From assembly GCF_018873765.1 (NCBI RefSeq), contig NC_057916.1, forward strand, positions 31,409,501 to 31,473,500: DNA of 64,000 nt, in the 5' to 3' direction. Shown in pieces: positions 1 to 10,699 of the stretch; positions within the stretch are counted from its first letter, which is position 1, and every line of letters begins with the position of its first letter. The translations under genes and the position numbers were made by a program. The stretch is from Telopea speciosissima. Lineage: Eukaryota; Streptophyta; Magnoliopsida; Proteales; Proteaceae. Under the pieces are notes generated by a model, which had not been told where the DNA came from, made no database searches, and worked only from the letters and a program-made list of their open reading frames with translations.

Positions 1-453
1 GATGAACCTGTCTCACAATTTTTGCAACGTGCTAAGTCCATTGCCACCAAACCGAACGTTGCTGGCCAACCTCTTTGTCCAAGTGCTTTCAATCTTCACA
101 TCTATAGGGGCTTGAAACCTGAATTTTGCGACATGATGTCCTCTCTTCTGACTTAGATTGATCCTATCTCCTATGATGATCTTCATGGTATGTTACTAAG
201 TCATGAATTTCTTCATGGAATTACTTTGCACAAGCTTGCCCTTATTGACTCTCCAACAGCTCCTGCCTCACCTACTGCAAACACTGCTCAACGCTCCTCT
301 TCCACTACTACCGTCGATTCACTCCCTTCCAACCGTGGTGGCCAGGGTGGTCTGGGCCGTGGTGGCCCTCCTGACCAGAACTATGGACGTTTTGGTGCCA
401 ATAAATGTGAGGGACAAACCCATGAGCAAGGAGGGAGAGACCAGTGTCAATGA
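1..453 (+). pseudogene. Ty1/copia retrotransposon Gag fragment
   Basis: Reading frame 1 from the window edge gives a copia-type Gag segment (UBN2/Retrotran_gag_2 family): it starts DEPVSQFLQRAKSIA and continues through NLHIYRGLKPEF and DDLHGMLLSHEFLH, followed by a Ser/Thr/Pro stretch and a Gly-rich GGQGGLGRGG tail where the nucleic-acid-binding region normally lies. A TAG at 154-156 interrupts the frame, so only part stays open, ending at a TGA at 451-453. The N-terminus lies outside the window. No protease or zinc knuckle follows, and the next recognisable copia piece is on the opposite strand, so this is a rearranged relic. Confidence 0.8.
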
Positions 454-639
454 TGTGCTGATGGCGACGTTCGGCGACTCCCTGTTGTTCATGGGTATGA
501 GAAGCATAAAGGCAATGAGAAATTACAATTTTTGTAAAAATTGGGGAAGAGAGCGGCACTTGCCAACCCAATCAGATTGTAATAATTTAATTCTTCGACT
601 GAAAAATCATTCAACAAGGGCTAGAAAATTGGGAAAAAT

Positions 640-910
640 AGTAACAACATCTGATTTATGCACCATATGATAAAACCAAATATATCTTGTATTATCATCA
701 ACAAAGATTACCTAATAACGACGACCGGAAAAAGTTGAGGTGGGGAATGGTCCCCATACATCACTGTGAATAAGATCTAAAGAAAAAAGACTTCTACTAT
801 GCGTCTCAATAAAGAGAGACGATGAGCTTTACCTAACTGACAAGCAGGCGACTGTTCATTTTGAATTCTTACGGGACAAGATGAAGATTCGGCCTTCCGA
901 CCCTCCACCT
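640..910 (-). pseudogene. Ty1/copia integrase core fragment
   Basis: On the minus strand the segment reads CQLGKAHRLSL, then LDLIHSDVWGPFPTST, then VIFVDDNTRYIWFYH. This is the usual order in copia integrase: end of the zinc-binding region, then the HSDVWGP motif holding the first catalytic Asp, then FVDD holding the second. Stops and frame changes interrupt it. It converges with the Gag fragment at 1-453, so the two are not in their original arrangement. The catalytic Glu region is absent. Confidence 0.8.
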
Positions 911-2188
911 TGAGTGGGTGTACGTATTGAGAGTATCTCACGAAGTAGATTGCCTTTCCTTTCTTGGCCGCTCAAGATTGAATCCTACCATAATGTAAAC
1001 TTTATATCAAGTTATTCTCTTACCTAGTTTAGATCGATTAGGTCTCTCAAGATTATAAATTGTATATATACTCCTATTGGAGAATTCATAAATCAAGCAA
1101 TACTATTCACTTTGATAGGGTGAATTATTTCTTTTCCATTTCCCTTTACCAATCCAACACCATAACTTCAAGTGCAATAAAAACAGTTATCTTTTAAGTC
1201 GTTTTGTATTCTCGATCATTAAAAACAACTATTTTTAGCATTCGAGAATGCGAAATTGACCTAGAATGCATTCCAAGAATGATACCAAATGCTGCCTAAA
1301 TAATATGAATGTACACAACTAACATCTAGGCATAAACCCTGATGGAAATAGAATACAGTTCAAACTTGAGACTCTACCTTCAGCATTGCCATCATCATTG
1401 CACAAGAAAAAACTAATTAAATGGCTTGAAGTACCACCTTCGGCAATGTCATTAGCCGAGCCCTCAAGCCATACATATTGAGCTGTCTCAAATGTATATC
1501 TAATAAGTTATGGTCAAGAATTAATTTTTTGGTTGCTTCACTTGTAAATAGTTTCAAGAATAGGAGTATGTTTGGATCTCCATTTCATTTTACATTCGCA
1601 TTCTATATCTTAATCGATGACTCTAAACAACAGCCCATGCATAATTATCATCAAGGGTTACCCTTAAGACACAGAAGTCATCGCTATGGATGCCACTCTT
1701 TATCGCTGCACTTGTTTCTGGTTTTATTCGAATGTCAAAGAAAGAGCAAAATGCTTCCTCAATTTTCTAGATTCGACGGATTTGGTTTTCATTCATTATA
1801 GCCGATCTTGTTTTGAGAGAAAAGCTCATTTTCTTCAGTGAAGGGTCCAACAAGAAAAATGGGGAAGAAAGGACTTTTAATTTATTATGGTTATCCATAA
1901 TAACCAATAATAGACAGATTTACTCTCAATAATTAGCTTTATATGGATGTACTAATCAAACCAATAAATGATCTATGCTTATTCTTAAAAAAAAATAAAA
2001 TATTCAATGAAATAAAAATAGAAATCAATCCAAGAGAACCACATGATGATGGACGAGGACATCAATGAAGGGCTGGACATGAATTGACATAATGCCCTCT
2101 CCAACCCATCCGAACGAAACGATTATATGATTCATAGAACTTGCTATGTTCTTTACTTATTTCAGTGAGTCAATTTCTTTTATTTTTT
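911..2188. other. AT-rich intergenic DNA, possible copia LTR piece
   Basis: No gene is visible. Positions about 960-1150 contain a TATATATACTCC box followed by a leader-like stretch and look like part of a copia LTR in + orientation, but no partner LTR or target-site duplication was found. From about 2040 the sequence is paralogous to 47290 onward (CCCTCTCCAACCCATCC, GATTATATGATT and CAGTGAGTCAATTTC are shared). Confidence 0.35.
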
Positions 2189-2458
2189 GGGTTTTTATCA
2201 AATGCCCCCCTCAAAATGTCCATAAGTTCAAATGCGCTCCTAAACTTTCACTATTTTCAAATGCAACCCTATTTTCCAAACTTTGTAACACTCTAGTCCA
2301 GTCCGTTAGTCTGGGACGTTGGATCCTGTTATAAACTCAAAGTTGTTTCAATTAATGAATCAATGTGTTTATATCTACACAATAAATGAGGCCTAGAATA
2401 TCATAGAGCCATACACGTGGCAAGCTCTAATGAACATCTCTAAGAGCCCCCCTCAAGC

Positions 2459-2765
2459 TCAGCAGGGGTGTACCAACAGTGAGCTTTCCTTTGAGCCATG
2501 CAAAACGAACACGAGATAGGCCCTTGGTGAGAACATCAGCAAACTAATCAATTGTAGAAATATAACGAACAACAAGATGTCGAGAGGCAACCATGTTGCG
2601 TACAAAGTGAAATCAATCTCAATGTGTTTCATTCTGCCATGAAACACAGGGTTCACAGAGAGAAACATGGCTCCAACATTATCACACCACACAACCAATT
2701 GGTGAGCCAAGAAAACGCCAAGCTCCTGAAGTAAAGAGCAAAGCTAGGATTCCCTGTTGGTGAGC
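2459..2765 (-). pseudogene. copia RNase H fragment
   Basis: The minus strand encodes the C-terminal copia RNase H block: [29 protein letters not shown], followed in a shifted frame by the region normally reading [10 protein letters not shown] (still visible as the [13 protein letters not shown] frame). At least one frameshift is present. The piece lies wholly inside the inverted-repeat element at 2189-3851, so it was either picked up by that element or inserted into it. A 22-bp direct repeat (GGTGAGCCAAGAAAACGCCAA) at about 2700 and 2759 flanks its upstream edge. Confidence 0.8.
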
Positions 2766-2923
2766 CAAGAAAACGCCAACAAACCTCTTTATTCGTCCTT
2801 CTACCCTCTTTTTTCACCCTTTTCTCCCATAATAAGCAAGCTAGGATTCCCAGTTTTCATTTCAAATGACAACTGAAAAAAGGTTCCATTAAGAAGAAAA
2901 TGAAAATTTTCATAATCATGAAT

Positions 2924-3461
2924 TCAAGATCTTTTAATTAGTATACTATATACCTCTGATGTGTCCTTCCCTCTTTGCATGGTAAACATGATGGTGTTGG
3001 TATCCACAACCATGAAATTGGCCTCAATGGATCTGGTCTTGAGAACCTTAGTCCATTTCATAGCGATCTCCGAGATCATATCTAGCTTGAACAGAAACCC
3101 CTGCATTACTAGGAAATGGAAGAAATTGACAACGAGAAAGGACGGGAAGTGTATTTTTTATGTTACCGGTGAACATTGGGCACCTAATCGGAGCTTGACA
3201 AAGCAAAAGGAGGGGCCGGAATGGCGATTCATCATTTCAGCTTGAATCTATGATAGATCCATCTTGGTGAAATCTATGGCAGATGTGGATCGAATTCGAA
3301 ATCTTCCGAAGGTGTTGATTTTGGCTATGTCGCTTCCAGTCCTCGTCTTCTTTGTTATCAATCTTGTTGTCCAGCTCATCCGGAATATGAACCCTTGTCT
3401 TCCCTCCTGCAACTCTAATAATGTCACCATCCTTCACTATAAAAATCAGAGCGAGAGGCAA
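2924..3461 (-). pseudogene. captured MESD-like gene fragment
   Basis: Two minus-strand stretches resemble the plant relative of MESD (mesoderm development candidate 2, a chaperone for LDL-receptor-type beta-propellers). The first (about 3461-3240) has RVHIPDELDNKIDNKEDEDWK and, in a shifted frame, DFTKMDLS. The second (about 3236-2924) has GPSFCFVKLRLGA, EIAMKWTKVLKT, IEANFMVVDTNTIMF and GKDTSEVY. Order and spacing fit the acidic linker followed by the MESD core. At least one frameshift and one stop break it, and no full domain remains. Identification is from memory of the family pattern. It lies inside a TIR element, so transduplication is the likely origin. Confidence 0.5.
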
Positions 3462-3851
3462 GAATAGCCAAACCAGATGTTATGCGGACGAGCAACAACT
3501 GCTCTATTTTCTCATAATCCCTTCTCTTTATATTATTTTATCGTTTTAACAAGAATGAAGAAAACCACAGGGAAGAGATCAATTATGAAAGAACTGAAAA
3601 CTAGGAAACCTAGCTTACGTATTATGGGAGAAAAGGCTGGAGGAAGAGGAAAGAATGAGGAATAAAGAGGTTTATCATAAGGGTATTTTGATAATTAGAT
3701 TCCTTGAAATTGATGTCTAACGTCCTTGACTAACGGACTGGACTAGAGTATTACAAAATTTGGAAAATAAGAGTACATTTGAAAATAGTGAAAGTTCAGG
3801 GGTGCATTTGAACTTATGAACAATTTGAGAGGGGCATTAGATAAAACCCCC

Positions 3852-4076
3852 TTTCATGTTTTTTTGGTAATGCAGTGAGTCAATTTCATCAACTACGTAC
3901 TCATATAACTTTTTTTGGGTAGAAACTACATACGTATGCTATTGCATACCTTGCCTATGACTCGATGCCATGAACAGCACAGTCGTACTACGCCCCCACC
4001 TTTGAACTGGTATACGGCTCGCTACCCGGTTTCATTGTTAATTTGCTATAGCAAACTATTAATCTGGGGTTATTTT
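3852..4076. other. spacer paralogous to 47.5-47.7 kb
   Basis: This spacer between two TIR elements has no coding potential. It matches 47538-47690 in the same orientation, including GATGCCATGAA, CCACCTTTGAACTGGTAT and CGGCTC. Together with 5698-6000 it forms one arm of an old duplication interrupted here by two MULEs. Confidence 0.6.
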
Positions 4077-5697
4077 CAAATGCCCCCCTGAAAATGGCCA
4101 AACTTATAGTTGTCGCCTTGAATTTTCACTAATTTTATGTGCACCCCTGCTTTTCAAACTAAGTACCACTATAGTCCCTCCCGTTTGACAGATCCGTTAG
4201 GTTATAATGGATCCCAATTTTTGAACATCGATGGACCATTTTGCCCCTTGATAGGGTAAAATGACCTTACCTAAAAAAAAAAATAAAACCTGCAACTCAC
4301 CTTCCCCAAATCGTTTAAGGTTTGGGGAAGATGAGTTTTTGAATCAGAAATTAAGAATGGAAGTGATTTAACTCAGATTGTACATGTAAGATGGGTGCAA
4401 GGAGGTGGTAGCAGGAAGGTCTTTAGATGTGATGTGCCCTTATTTGCTTCACTCAGTGTGCTTTCAGGCAACAATGATCAGAAAACCACCAATGAATTAG
4501 TATGGTGGTGAACCCATAAGACATTCTTGATTTCTGGCAACTTGGAAAGAATCTGACTCTCCCTACAATTTCTCTGGGGTTTCTTGCGATCCGGTATCCG
4601 GCCGAGTCACAGGTATCTCCTTCGAGAACAAATCACTTTCCGGCGAAATATCTCCAGCCCCAAAATCTATGGTCTTCTTTTCTTAGGTTGCATGTTTTCT
4701 TTCGCTTTATGTTGCAGGTTCTTTTGTCTCTGTTGTCCATCTAGGGTTATTTGATTTAGAACACTGTGCATTCGTCTCTCACATGTAAACTTCAATCCTT
4801 TTTAAGCTGTCTTCACGTTGCATATATTGGGGCTTTGATCCACTTCCATGTTTTATCTGATACTGCTTACTGGTTACTCTAAGAAAGCACATTAGGAATA
4901 TAAAGCTGGAATGTTACGGAAAGTAGTCCCTAAACAAAAGAAAAAAAGACAAATTTTCTAATGTAAGACTAGGTACATTATAATCCAACCCCAAAATCAT
5001 CCACAATAAGGTCCAACAGACCCAAAAATAGAGGTCAACAACCAGCAGCTAAACAGGGCTGCCGCAAGTCTGTAACAGGGGTATATGATCAGAAATTACT
5101 CAACTCAGATCCAGCAGCTGTAGGTGTCGAATGGGGCCTGACTCCCTATCTAGTTCAGGTCTATTACAGGTGAAGTATTGCTGAAAATCTCAGGCCAATG
5201 CGACTTCTTAATTCAGAGATTTCAGTAGGTAATGAAAATGGAAATTAAAGGATGTAAATAGAAGGTTAGTGGTCTAGACCAAACCAGCCTGCAATATAAC
5301 TTCAAGTCTGGATCGATTGGAGCTCTCCAGATGAGGAAGTAACCCTCAAATATGGTTCAGATCAGATGATGTCTGTAGGAATACAGCCACTCGAAGTTGC
5401 AGCAGGAACTTGAGGAAACTAGGGAACCACATATGCTGGTCTAGAGGCTTCTGAAACTCCAAACTACAGGTTTCAGATCAGGACTTCCTGGTGTGTGAGG
5501 TAGTTCTGAGTTAAACCACTTCCATTCTTGATTTCTGGTTCAAAAACTCATCTTCTCCAAATCGTTCAGGGATCTCTCTAACAGAGGGACAATAGTGGTA
5601 CTTAGTTTGGAAAGCAGGGGTGTACATGAAATTAGTGAAAATTTAGGGGGACAACTGTAATTTTAGCCATTTTCAGGGGAGCATTTGAAAATAACCC
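4077..5697. mobile_element. MULE-like TIR element 2 carrying a receptor-kinase fragment
   Basis: Long imperfect inverted repeats of about 300 bp bound this 1.6 kb element. The outer tip is GGGTTATTTTCAAATGCCCC on the left; the right tip reads GGGTTATTTTCAAATGCTCC on the minus strand. The match continues to the AAACTCATCTTC blocks near 4335 and 5560. The flanks ATTAATCTG (4068-4076) and ATTAATATA (5698-5706) look like a decayed 9-bp duplication. No transposase is visible. Between the repeats lies a fragment of an LRR receptor kinase gene (4520-4665); the rest looks non-coding. Confidence 0.75.
4520..4665 (+). pseudogene. captured LRR receptor-kinase N-terminal fragment (CEPR2-like)
   Basis: The + strand reads FLATWKESDSPYNFSGVSCD, directly followed by PVSGRVTGISF and ENKSLSGEISPA. 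This is the LRRNT_2 cap and first leucine-rich repeat of a plant LRR receptor-like kinase. The combination CDP-SG-V-GIS-N--LSG-IS most resembles the CEPR2/XIP1-type class XI receptors as I remember them. The second Cys of the usual cap pair is replaced (SPYNF instead of SPCNF), homology stops abruptly after EISPA, and no kinase follows. It lies between the inverted repeats of a MULE-like element, so it is best read as a captured exon piece rather than a gene. Confidence 0.7.
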
Positions 5698-6087
5698 ATT
5701 AATATATTGTCTAGATAAGAATTGGAGAGAGAGAGAGAGAAATGACAAGTTTTCTTTGGGAACTGCATAGAGTCGTCACTTCTGGTCTCTACTTCTGGTC
5801 TCTGGTCTCTGCTCTTGATTTGTTTATGAAAGCTAGCTGGTTTAAGTAATGGACTTTTTGACCAGATTTAATACCCTATCATGTGGCAGATTGCTTGGTC
5901 TGCTGATTACTTTTTACATTTGAATTCAATTAGAGCCATCATGTGGTAAATCTAAAGCTTAATTGATTCATTACATTTTGAAAACTATATGGATGCCAAA
6001 AAATAAAGGGAAAACATAAGGCTAAATGATTGAATTTTAATATCAAAATTGGTAAGTTTGGCTTTTGTATTATAGAGGGGTGATGTA
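5698..6087. other. intergenic, paralogous to 47.8-48.15 kb
   Basis: No gene is visible. GGGAACTGCA, ATCATGTGGCAGATTGCTT and TGAATTCAATTAGAG match 47812-48120 in the same orientation. A short GA-repeat sits at about 5726-5741. From about 6030 the sequence changes to the left edge of repeat module C (GTATTATAGAGGGGTGATG). Confidence 0.5.
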
Positions 6088-6362
6088 GTATGAAGTCTCT
6101 TCCCATTTAGACTCTTGGCATGTTTTCGTTGTTGAGGATCTTAGGAATGATGTGCAAAGGAGACCTAGGTTTCGTTTGTTTTAAGTTTGATTGATATTTT
6201 TTTGCCCTATGTTCTATCACCTTTTGATGGCTATGTCGTAGGTGGGTGATTGTTCCCATTTGGGATGTGTTTTTGGAGTTTTCTGGTTTTATTGTAGCTT
6301 GTACATTTATTTTTTCTCCTTTAATATATACGACCCTTTAGCCCAAAAAAAAAAAAAAAAAA
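6088..6362 (+). mobile_element. 5'-truncated LINE 3' tail with poly(A)
   Basis: The segment ends TTGTAGCTTGTACATTTATT, then a CTCCTTTAATATATACGACC block, then an A-run at about 6345-6362, the typical end of plant L1 transcripts. It lies at a point where modules A (about 26010) and B (about 30705) read continuously from GAGGGGTGATG to CCTTAGGGGATCC, so those modules serve as the empty site. No coding part remains. Confidence 0.65.
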
Positions 6363-6544
6363 CCTTAGGGGATCCCTATAGATTATGGTTTTGGATCATC
6401 CTGATTATTCTTTTTGCTAAAGGTCAGCAATTTGTATTAAAGAATAACTGAATGAGATGTATACTGGCTGGAAACTAAATGTAAAAAACATTACAGTATG
6501 TCTTTAAGCAATGAATTGAAGTCATATCATGTGAATTTGTAATG

Positions 6545-9500
6545 TGGACTCCCTAGCCTCCCAAATCATCACCTGAGTGACAAATCTCGGGGCTAAATCC
6601 CAATTGAAAGAACTTCTTCCTTTTGCCGCATGATTCGCAAGGGTGTCTGCGACCGAGTTTGCTTCGTGGAAACAGTGAGTGATACGTCATTGAATTGAGT
6701 CAAGATAGGTCAAAACCGTCCACCACTCTTGCATGAGTTGCCACAGAAATGTTCGATTGAGGACTACTGCTACAAGGGCTGCAGAGTCACTCTCAATCCA
6801 CAGCTTATCAATAGCTAGTTCTTGAGCCTGCTTGATTCCAGTGAAGAATGTTCCCAACTATGCCATGTAGTTGGTCCCTACTCCCTGAAATTTTGCAAAA
6901 CATCTTCTTACAGTACTCTGCTAGTCTCTAAAGATACCTCCTGCTCCCATCAGGCCTGGATTGCCCAACGATGGCCCATCAATGTTTAACTTCCACCATC
7001 CAGGCGGGGGCTACCTCCAACATACCTCAATGATCTTCCTTTCCGGGGGCTTAGAAATTACACACTTCAGTTGCCTGGCTATTACAAGCTCATTGATCAA
7101 TTTAACATGTACCCCTTGTATCCGAGTGCATCACATGACTTCTCTAAAGAAAATCTTAGTTACCTGCGATGGATTTCTTCTATGGTTGTCATAGCCACGC
7201 ATGTTGCGCTCCAGCCAGATTTGTTGGAGCACTATAATAAGGAGGGCATTCCACGCTTTCGGTAGAGGAACAATACTTGCCTTTCTTTGCCACCTTGAGA
7301 AGAGCAATTCAATTGATGGGAAGCCGCCCCATGCAACATTAAACAGAATTAAGACTTCAATCCATATCTGGCTGGAAACCTTACAATCTAGAAACAAATG
7401 CTGACCCGTTCCGCATGCTTCATAGCAGAGTTCACACCTGGATACCATTGGTATCTTCCTACTGATAACTTTGTTGTCAGTTGGAAGAGCATCGTATACC
7501 AATCGCCATCCAAATACTGAGGTTCTAGGGTGTTGGTTTTTATTCCAGACGGCTCCATACAAAGCAGGCCTGGTCTTCTTCCTTCTCAGTTCCTCCCATG
7601 CCGACTTGACCGTGAACTTTCCAGTTACTGTGTGAACCTAACAGCGCTTGTCCGCCCATTCTGAAGTCCTTATGTTCAGTGCTTGGATCTTATTGAAAAT
7701 GCTTTGAAGTGCATTATCACCTACTGCCGGCAGCAGCCATTGGCCATCCTCCACTATATCTGAGATCTTTGCATTTAATGAGTGCTGAATCACTCTAGGC
7801 TAAAGCAAATCCTGGATGCTTTGTCCTTCTACCCATTTATCATACCAAAAGTTAATTGACCTGCCATCCCCTATCACCCATCGCTCCACTGATTTAACAA
7901 ACTCCCACACTTTTCGAATGCCTGGAAGTAGCGTAGATGTCCCTGATGGCTTTTTTAATGAACCATCATCCTTCATTACAAACCTTCCCCTCAGGAAGCT
8001 AGCAAAAATCGAACTGTCTGATTTAATTGTCCACGCAAGTTTGGCAATAAGTGCTAGATTGAGGTCCCGTAATCGTCGAATGTCGAGTCCCCCTTCACGT
8101 TTTGGTTTACACAAGCTATCCCAACTCACAGTGATCGCCTTGAAGCAGTCTGCCTCTCCTGACCATATGAAGTTGCGTATCCATCTTTCCATTGCCTCTA
8201 TCGCACTCACATGCCATAGGTAAACAGAGAAGTTATGAACCGGTATGCTGCCCATCACTGATCGAACAAGTTCTATGTGCCCAGCCATAGAGAAAAGCCG
8301 TCCCTTCCACGCCGCCAGCCGTTTCTTGAATTGGTCCATGAGAGGAAGGATTAAGTCACGTTGCACCCTACCCTTCTTCAGAATCACTCCCAAATATTTT
8401 GTTGGGAATGTGCACATTGGAATTTGCAGTACCGACTGTAACCGTCGTCGTCTGGTACTTGAGATACGCCCCATAAACACCTTGCTTTTTGCAAGATTTG
8501 CCACTTGGCCCGAGCACCTTCCACAAGCCTCCAAGAACTACTTGACTCGTCTCACGCTTGCCATCTCTGCCTTCATAAAGATAAAAAGGTCATCAGCATA
8601 AAGCAAATGTGAGGGAGTGGCTACCTGTCTGGTGCCGTTCAGCGCCTTAAGCCATCCCCTGTCACGCATCGCATTGAGACCTCTACATAAAATTTCCTCT
8701 GACAGAATAAATAAGAGAGGGGACAGTGGGTCACCCTGTTGCAATCCCCTCTCCATGCCAAAGAAACCTATAGGCCCACCATTAATCAAGATTGAAATCT
8801 AGTGGATCGAAGAATCTGATGCACCCAGTGTATCCAGCGTTGATCAAAGCCAAAAGCGGCCATAATATCAAACGTAAAACCCCATTCCAGTGTATTAAAA
8901 GCCTTTTGGATATCTAATTTCATTCCCAATCCTCCCCCCTGCACTTAACCTCCATCATATTTGTAAGTTCAGAGGCAACTCCTATGTTCTCAAAAATCAC
9001 CTTGCCCTTCTGGAACGCTCCTTGTTCAGGAGAGATCAGCTTATGCAAAATTGTGGACAGCCTAGTCGCCATAATTTTTGGGATGATTTTAAAGAAAAAA
9101 TTCCCTAGGGAAAGAGGGCGAAACTGCCCCACTCTATTTGCCCCATCAACCTTGGGAATCAGGCACATGAAATTATAATTCACCCCTTTCGTGATTACTC
9201 CCTCCTTGAAGAAACTTTGCACTCCTCGACACACATCCCTGCCAATCAAATCCCAACATGCTCTAAAAAAGGTTATCGGGTAGCCATCTGGACCTGGGGT
9301 GCTGTTGGGATCCAAGCCGTACACCGCCGCTTTGATCTCCTCCTGCGTTGGGATCTTAGTGAGCATATCATTATCCATATCAGAGATAATATTTGGAATT
9401 GCCGAAAGCATTGCTAGCTCTCTAGCTATTGTTCCCCCTTTGAAAAAATTCTCATAGTGGGCCACAATATGATCACCAATCTCACTAGCATCCACTAAGA

Positions 9501-10640
9501 CCGATCCGTCCTCCTTTACCATCTCACGAATAGAGCTTCGAATATGCCGAGTCTTGGTAGAGGCATGGAAATACTTCATGCATCTATCTCTAACTTTTAT
9601 CCATTTATTCCTCGCCTTCTCGCTCCATAGCTTCTCCTATAGTTCAATAGCTTTGTCATATTCATTTCTAACTTGCATTTCACTCTCAAACAGCTCCTCA
9701 GAAAATCCTTCCATATCCATTCGCCCTTGTACAGCTTCAAGGCAGTTCTTGGTGCGAAGAACTTCATGATCTATGTGTGGGAACACCCCTTTGGCCCATT
9801 CCCTCAATGGACCTTTGAGTCTCTTTAATTTTTGAATCACTACATAGAGTGGAGAGCCTGAAATAGGAGTAGACCATGAGTTTCTCAACACTGTACAAAA
9901 CTCCTCATGATCAGTCCAGAATCTTTGCATGCGAAAGGGGGCATTGGTAGGGCGAGGCAGCAAGTCACTGAAAACAAAGAGGGGGGAATGGTCCGATGAC
10001 CCTTGAACAAGGACCCTTTGCACATAGCCAACAAAGTGTTGCCACCAAGCATTGTTGCAAAAATTGCGATCAAGGATTACCTGGACATTTCCTATTCGCT
10101 TGTTGTTGGTCCAGGTGAATTTGTTACCCATGGGGGGGATCGGCATTAGAGATGCAGTATCTATCATGGTGGCAAACTCCTCAGCCGAACCTAAATTAAA
10201 TTGACCAGGCCCTCTTTTGTCTTCTGCATAAAGATAGGCATTGAAAGCTCCAACTACTAACCAAGGGCAGTTCATCCCTACAAAAGTCACCAGATCTTCT
10301 CACAATTGTCTGCGCATCGCTCGTAAGCAACTCGCATGAACTACTGAGATCACACTTCTAACTCCATTAAGCTCCACCTGTAGGGTAATATGTTGTCCAG
10401 AGTCTAATAATACAGTCGGCTTCATCAAGCCCTCCTTCCACAAGAACCATATGTTAGGGTGGCCCTCTGTGCGTGCATTTACAATTATGTCAGCATGCAT
10501 CCCTAGCGAAGAGAATAGTCTTCTTGGACACCCTTGTACTCCAAGTTTAGGCTTCACAATGCAAACAAAATCTGGATTATGTTCGGTCACAATCTGCCGC
10601 AAAGTGTACTCTCGCCCTTGGGTTCCCAACCCCTCTAATG
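6545..10640 (-). pseudogene. LINE-1 ORF2 (endonuclease, reverse transcriptase, RNase H), broken
   Basis: Domains in order on the minus strand: AP-type endonuclease (10629-9640; TLRQIVTEHNPDFVCI, then WLVVGAFNA where family members have GDFN, then SDHSPL); reverse transcriptase (about 9580-8540; GPDGYPITFF, QFRPLSLGN, GLQQGDPLSPLLF, and the catalytic YADDLFIF at about 8600); thumb (8534-7800); zf-RVT (7562-7131); and a plant-type RNase H (about 7015-6550; KLNIDGPSLGNPG and a HEANSVADTLA motif). The endonuclease Asp is replaced by Ala and the frame is cut into at least six pieces. Confidence 0.85.
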
Positions 10641-10699
10641 TTCCAAAAAAGGAACCTCATGTTCACTAAGAATCAGAGTGTTGATGGCACATATCAGAT

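Larger units (their letters stand above)
2189..3851. mobile_element. MULE-like TIR element 1 carrying a gene fragment and a copia fragment
   Basis: The ends form inverted repeats of about 140 bp. The left starts GGGTTTTTATCAAATGCCCC. The right, read on the minus strand, starts GGGTTTTATCTAATGCCCC, and the match runs inward through the CCAGTCCGTTAGT region. The 15-mer CAGTGAGTCAATTTC flanks the element on both sides (2163-2177 and 3873-3887) and occurs once at the paralogous site (47538-47552), consistent with an insertion. Inside are a copia RNase H fragment and a MESD-like coding fragment. No transposase is visible, so it is non-autonomous. The exact 9-bp duplication expected of a Mutator element is not clear. 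Confidence 0.7.

Noticed and set aside
3264..3467. Plus-strand 67-codon frame opposite the MESD-like fragment
   Set aside because: It is the antisense shadow of the minus-strand fragment, which shows family-like residues in order.
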